Source of the DNA: Chaenocephalus aceratus
Lineage: Eukaryota > Chordata > Actinopteri > Perciformes > Channichthyidae
Length of the DNA stretch: 64,000 nucleotides
Reading direction: 5' to 3'
Assembly: GCA_023974075.1 (NCBI GenBank)
Contig: CM043790.1
Span: 20,103,883-20,167,882, forward strand
Shown here: in pieces, positions 59,890 to 64,000 of the stretch
How positions within the stretch are numbered: the first letter of the stretch is position 1
How the letters are laid out: the number at the start of each line of letters is the position of its first letter
Position numbers and translations under genes: made by a program
Notes under the pieces: generated by a model
What the model was told of the DNA's origin: nothing
The model's input: only the letters and a program-made list of their open reading frames with translations
The model's database searches: none

Positions 59890-61022
59890 ATAAAGACACA
59901 GAGGTTACAGACTCCAATTCGCTGTCACCCCCCCTCACTTTTCGGGCATTCTGCATTCGCAAGCCCGGGGAGAGTTGGCCCATATTCTAGAGCAAGAGAT
60001 CCTCTCGCTACTAGACAAGAAGGCTATATCTATAATACCCTCCAACAGAGTCAGAGCGGCTTTTATTCCAAGTATTTCCTCGTTCCCAAACGGGGAGGGA
60101 ACGGGATTCGGCCTATACTAGATTTGAGGGCTCTCAACAAATATCTCAAAAGATACAAATTCAGAATGCTCACTCACACATCTCTGTTGCGTCTCGTGCG
60201 CCAAAAAGATTGGTTCACATCAGTCGACCTGAAAGACACGTATTTCCACATCCCAGTATATTATCCACACAGGAAATATCTGAGGTTCGCCTTTCAGGGT
60301 GTCTGTTACGAGTACAGAGTACTTCCCTTCGGTCTGTCTCTCAGCCCACGAGTGTTTGTACGGTGTACGGAAGCCGCGATAGCCCCGTTAAGACAACAGG
60401 GTATTCGCACAGTCGGAGCAAGAGGCTATTACGCAGACGAATGTCCTCGTAAAACACCTGCTCGACCTGGGTTTCGTAATAAACACAGAAAAGAGCATGT
60501 TGTCCCCAGCCCAGACTGTACTCTTCCTGGGCCTACGCCTGAATTCGGTGCCCTTTACAGCCCGCCTGTCAGCAGAGAGAGTGAAAGCCTTCAGGGCTTG
60601 CCTCGCTCATTTCCAGCCACGCAAATATGTTCTCTTCAGATCATGTATGCGGTTACTGGGGCTCATGGCGTCAGCCATTCTGGTGGTACGACTGGGACGC
60701 TTACACATGAGGGAGTTTCAGCGCTGGGTAGCTGCCCTCAGACTGGACCCCGTGCGGCATGGCGTGCGGAGAGTGATGGTCACTATGAAATGCATAATGG
60801 CACTGCGCCACTGGCTGCACCCGACTTTTCTAGTACGGAGCGTGCCTATGGGTGCTGTTCTATCGCGGAAGGTGGTCACCACAGATGCATGTCAGACGGG
60901 CTGGGGGGGTATGTACGAAGGTCGACCTGTGAGGAGTCTCTGGAGCAGAGACCTCCAACGGTCACACATAAATTATCTGGAGCTTTTAGCGATGTTCCTC
61001 ACGCTGAAACGCTTTCTGCCTT
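59890..61022 (+). pseudogene. DIRS reverse transcriptase/RNase H, copy 2
   Basis: Frame 1 carries SGFYSKYFLVPKRGGNGIRP, ILDLRALNKYLKRYKFRM, WFTSVDLKDTYFHIPVY and CYEYRVLPFGLSLSPRVFVR, RT motifs up to the palm. A frameshift lies upstream near 60045. At about 60410 the sequence jumps from QQGIRT to SEQEAITQTN in another frame. The YLDD-type catalytic box that should lie between is not there. RNase H follows: MLSPAQTVLFLGLRLNSVPF, VVTTDACQTGWGGMYEGRPV and HINYLELLAMFLTLKRFLP, where the L2 interrupts. The first frame seems to start inside the hAT-like right end, so no true start is visible. Confidence 0.85.
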
Positions 61023-64000
61023 ACAATACAATACAATACAACTTTATTTATAAAGCACTTTAAACCTCCAGACCAAAGTGCTGTACAGGCAAATAGATAA
61101 AACACAGCTCAGCTCACACACCATAAAACAAGTACAAGTAAAAACAAAAAACAATTTAAAAAACAATTTAAATGCAAAAAAGCAACACTCTAAAAGATGT
61201 TGAAACGCCAAATGTTAAAACGCTAAGGAGAAGAGGTGGGTTTTAAGAAGCGATTTAAAAGCAGGCAGTGTGGAGGCCTGTCTGATCTCCAGGGGCAGAG
61301 CGTTCCACAGTTTGGGAGCCGCTACAGAGAAGCAACGGTCCCCTCTGAGCTTTGACCTGGTTTTAGGCACATTCAGGAGCAGTTGGTCCGCTGACCTGAG
61401 AGGGCGGCTCGGCGTGTAGTGCTGTAGCAGCTCAGCAAGGTATGGTGGGGTCATAGCATTTAGGGATTTAAAAGTAAATAAAATAATTTTAAAATGGACC
61501 CTAAAATAAATTGGCAGCCAGTGGAGAGAAGCTAAAACAGGGGAAATGTGGTCAAACTTCCGTGTGCCAGTTAAGAGCCTTGCTGCAGCATTTTGCACCC
61601 GCTGCAGTCGTGCGAGCGAGGACCCACTGACCCCCATGTAGAGAGAGTTACAGTAGTCCAGCCGGGTGGTGACAAAGGCATGGATCACTGTCTCAAACTG
61701 CTGTCTGGAGAGAAAAGGTTTTACTTTGGCTAGCTGCCTCAGGTGATAAAAGCTCGTTTTTACCACCGACTTAATCTGACTCTCAAGTTTGAGTTCACGG
61801 TCCATTTTAATACCAAGGTTCGTAACGGTGGGCTTGGTATACGGATTCAAGGGACCCAGTTCTATAGAAGTGGTGTCAGTGGTGCTACCAAAAACCATTA
61901 CTTCTGTTTTTCCTTCATTTAGTTTAAGGAAATTGCACGCCATCCAGGCCTTTATGTCCTCTAGGCACTTTAGCAGTGGGCTAATTAGGTAACTCTCCTT
62001 CTTTGTTAGAGGGATGTAAATCTGGCTATCGTCAGCATAGCAGTGGAATGCGATGCCGTGCTTTCTAAAAATGGACCCAAGAGGGAGCAAATAGAGGGAG
62101 AATAGCAGTGGGCCTAATACTGAGCCCTGTGGGACCCCATACAGGAGTGGAGCAGAGGATGACTCAGAGTCACCAAGGCTGACAGAGAAGGTTCTGTCCT
62201 TCAAATATGACCTGAACCATTCCAGGGCTTTTCCCTCAATGCCCACCCACTTCTCCAAGCGGGAGATCAGGATGTCATGGTCGACTGTATCGAAAGCAGC
62301 AGTCAAGTCAATAAGCAGGAGCACAACGCAGTCCCCAGAGTCAGTAGATACGAGGATGTCATTAAAGACTCTTAAAAGCGCTGTTTCAGTGCTGTGCATA
62401 GTTTTAAAACCGGATTGGAAAACCTCCAGTATGTTGTTCTCTTCCAGAAAAAACATAATTTGACTGTAGACAATCTTCTCCAGGATCTTTGACATAAAAG
62501 GCATTTTGGAAATGGGCCTAAAATTAGCCAGAACTGTGGGATCCAGGCTGGGTTTTTTAATACGAGGTTGCACTACTGCATGCTTCAGGTTTTCGGGGAC
62601 CTTCCCTGAGAGCAGGCTGCTGTTTAAAACTGCCAGCACAGATGGTCCAACAGTGGGGAAAACCTCTTTAAAAAGTCGAGGCGCGACAGGGTCATTTGGA
62701 GAACCAGAGGGCTTTAACTTGGAGACAATCTCCTGTACAAAAGACAGAGCTACATGCTCAAACTGATTAAAGACAGCAGAACACGGTGCAGGAACTGAGG
62801 GGTCAATTGCAGGAGCAGAGATTTGAGCTCTAGTGGAGTTTACCTTATTAATGAAAAAGTGAAGAAAATCTTCACAGACCGCGGTAGAGGTCTCCATAGA
62901 GCTATTCTGGGGGGCATTAAGGACCAAATCAATAGTCTGGAACAGAACGCGTTGCTTATGACGATTTGACAGAAAGATGTCAGATAAAAGTTTGCTTTTT
63001 GCCTCCTTCACAGTGATCTGATAGAAACGCCAACACTCCCTCAATATTTCAAATGAAACTTGCAGTTTGTCCTTTTTCCATTTACGCTCAGCTCTATGGC
63101 AATCCTGTCGGACAGCCCGAGTCGTGTCATTTAACCAAAGCTCAGATTTAGTTTTAGGTTGCCTGGTTTTTAAAGGAGCAACAGTGTCTATGGCAGCTTT
63201 GCAAGTAGAGTGAAACCATGAGCTAAGCTCATCCGTTTCAGGTGACATAGGTTCCCGATTCACACAGTTCTGTTTAAAGGCAACAGAGAACTGACCAGCA
63301 GTGGAGGGGTTAATAATGCGAGCGCGCCGAGGAGCAGCGCGCGGTTTAACCGTTTTACAAGCAAGACTCACATCAAATAATACAGGCATATGATCAGAGA
63401 AAAAGGCGTCACAAATCTCCAGGTTAAGAACAGGCAAACCATAAGATAAAACAAGATCAAGTGTGTGTCCGCGTTCCTGCGTTGGGCCAGACACAGACTG
63501 CACAAGATTAAAGGAATCAACAAGGTCTAAAAAGTCCTTTGCCATAGCTTTGTCGGGGCAACACACATGAATATTAAAATCCCCAACAATAAGTACACGA
63601 TCATATTTTGGCATAATTTCAGCCAAAAAGTCAGAGAAATCGTTTAAAAATCCCTTATTGTATTTGAGAGGTCTATAGACCACAGCACACAGCACTGTAT
63701 GAGAGCGACCAAGCTCGAACACGCTCAGTTCAAAGCTGCCGGGTGAGAATGTCAGTGAAAGCTGCTGGCATTTAAAGTCACTTTTAAAAACAGTTGCTAT
63801 ACCTCCACCTCGGCCTGACGTCCGCGGAGAGTTAAAATAACAGCAATGCTGCGGTACAAGTTCGGTAAACGCGCTGGACTCACCAATACTGAGCCATGTC
63901 TCAGTCACGAAGAGGAAATCCAAGCCCTTGGAAGTGAAGAAATCCTTTAGGACAAAAGTCTTGTTTGTTAGCGATCTTGCATTGACCAGGCCAAACCTGG
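61023..64000 (-). mobile_element. L2-type LINE, near full-length, continuing beyond the window
   Basis: The plus-strand left edge TTACAATACAATACAATACA is the reverse complement of a (TTGTA)n tail. It is preceded (in element orientation) by a 3' UTR with AAAGTGCTTTATAAATAAAG. The ORF lies at 61215 to the right edge. It is inserted antisense into the RNase H region of DIRS copy 2. The 5' end and the second target duplication lie outside the window. Confidence 0.95.
61215..64000 (-). CDS. L2 ORF2: APE endonuclease/reverse transcriptase (partial at window edge, no stops seen)
   Basis: Encodes the enzyme for target-primed reverse transcription. At least 928 codons are open. The frame continues upstream of the apparent start near 63923 (which is TTG) through RFGLVNARSLTNKTFVLKDF to the edge. 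Endonuclease: VNARSL, FLFVTETWL (catalytic Glu), VLIVGDFNIHV, HTLDLVLSYG and FFSDHMPVLF (catalytic Asp-His). RT: VVQPRIKKPSLDPTVLANFR, RPISKMPFMSKILEKIV, FQSGFKTMHSTETALLR, DLTAAFDTVDHDIL (first Asp), YGVPQGSVLGPLLFSLYLLP and FHCYADDSQIYIPL (YADD box). The C-terminal region matches 30736-31185 and ends LLKTHLFSLAF with TAA at 61215-61217. Every diagnostic residue I looked for is present, so it may be coding-competent; ORF1 and the promoter cannot be judged. Confidence 0.95.
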   Translation of the reverse strand, partial: RFGLVNARSLTNKTFVLKDFFTSKGLDFLFVTETWLSIGESSAFTELVPQHCCYFNSPRTSGRGGGIATVFKSDFKCQQLSLTFSPGSFELSVFELGRSHTVLCAVVYRPLKYNKGFLNDFSDFLAEIMPKYDRVLIVGDFNIHVCCPDKAMAKDFLDLVDSFNLVQSVSGPTQERGHTLDLVLSYGLPVLNLEICDAFFSDHMPVLFDVSLACKTVKPRAAPRRARIINPSTAGQFSVAFKQNCVNREPMSPETDELSSWFHSTCKAAIDTVAPLKTRQPKTKSELWLNDTTRAVRQDCHRAERKWKKDKLQVSFEILRECWRFYQITVKEAKSKLLSDIFLSNRHKQRVLFQTIDLVLNAPQNSSMETSTAVCEDFLHFFINKVNSTRAQISAPAIDPSVPAPCSAVFNQFEHVALSFVQEIVSKLKPSGSPNDPVAPRLFKEVFPTVGPSVLAVLNSSLLSGKVPENLKHAVVQPRIKKPSLDPTVLANFRPISKMPFMSKILEKIVYSQIMFFLEENNILEVFQSGFKTMHSTETALLRVFNDILVSTDSGDCVVLLLIDLTAAFDTVDHDILISRLEKWVGIEGKALEWFRSYLKDRTFSVSLGDSESSSAPLLYGVPQGSVLGPLLFSLYLLPLGSIFRKHGIAFHCYADDSQIYIPLTKKESYLISPLLKCLEDIKAWMACNFLKLNEGKTEVMVFGSTTDTTSIELGPLNPYTKPTVTNLGIKMDRELKLESQIKSVVKTSFYHLRQLAKVKPFLSRQQFETVIHAFVTTRLDYCNSLYMGVSGSSLARLQRVQNAAARLLTGTRKFDHISPVLASLHWLPIYFRVHFKIILFTFKSLNAMTPPYLAELLQHYTPSRPLRSADQLLLNVPKTRSKLRGDRCFSVAAPKLWNALPLEIRQASTLPAFKSLLKTHLFSLAF

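Larger units (their letters stand above)
53085..61022 (+). mobile_element. DIRS-type retrotransposon, copy 2 (three insertions, right part outside or lost)
   Basis: The left end GTTCTCATTCATAAC and the terminal repeat match copy 1. Leader, gag (55556-57197) and RT/RNase H (about 59890-61022) follow in the same order and strand. It is broken by a TTAA-flanked element (53417-55238), by a hAT-like element with LINE sequence (about 57557-59811), and by an antisense L2 at 61023, inserted within the RNase H segment (LELLAMFLTLKRFLP). The recombinase and right terminal repeat are not in the window. gag carries a stop and a frameshift, and RT lacks its catalytic box, so the copy was dead or dying independently of the insertions. 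Confidence 0.9.

Overview
The window looks like a stretch of a ray-finned (teleost) fish nuclear genome. The evidence is the mixture of transposable elements: two DIRS-type tyrosine-recombinase retrotransposons, L2-type and other jockey/CR1-like LINEs, a Tc1-type transposon, hAT-like and TTAA-flanked non-autonomous elements, a tRNA-derived SINE, a decayed Ty3/gypsy element, CA/GT microsatellites and an AT-rich background. I found no host protein-coding gene, rRNA or tRNA gene that I can support. The protein-coding signal I could recognise belongs to mobile elements, and nearly all of it is broken.

Layout. Positions 1-14.5 kb are a dense nest: the end of a TTAA element, an element with GGGGCCTCATTTATAA ends (1845-6990) that contains a 3.9-kb foldback element (2642-6513), which itself contains LINE fragments; then hAT remnants (7.1-9.7 kb), an inverted-repeat unit carrying a CA microsatellite (10.35-11.07 kb), and an IS3EU-like remnant (12013-13467) with a hAT MITE and a 110-bp-arm palindrome inside it. 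Positions 16.2-21.15 kb are DIRS copy 1, with inverted terminal repeats, gag, RT/RNase H and tyrosine recombinase, all damaged. Positions 23.4-25.5 kb are a deletion-riddled Ty3/gypsy remnant. Positions 25.5-33.8 kb are mostly unremarkable AT-rich DNA with a 5'-truncated L2 tail at 30.7-31.4 kb. Positions 33.78-37.78 kb are a second foldback element of the same family, carrying a LINE tail and a compound 47-bp palindromic repeat. Positions 37.8-53.1 kb are sparse: one SINE, one TA-flanked MITE, a Tc1-type transposon inside an older repeat, and a long GT microsatellite.

Positions 53.09-64 kb are DIRS copy 2, interrupted by three later insertions: a 1.8-kb TTAA-flanked element in its leader, a hAT-like element carrying the 5' half of a LINE between gag and RT, and an antisense L2 inside RNase H. 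The L2 has a reading frame of more than 900 codons that stays open to the right edge of the window, and it is the only element here that could still be coding-competent.

The two DIRS copies can be compared with each other. Copy 1 gives an approximate empty site for the TTAA and hAT-like insertions in copy 2. The order of events is readable from nesting: foldback inside the GGGGCC element; Tc1 inside an older repeat; TTAA element, hAT/LINE composite and L2 inside DIRS copy 2. I see no convincing novel cellular system. The most interesting structures are the foldback family, the DIRS terminal and internal complementary architecture with a promoter-like motif cluster, the 2A-like motif in a 3'-truncated LINE, and the compound palindrome at 36.4-36.7 kb.
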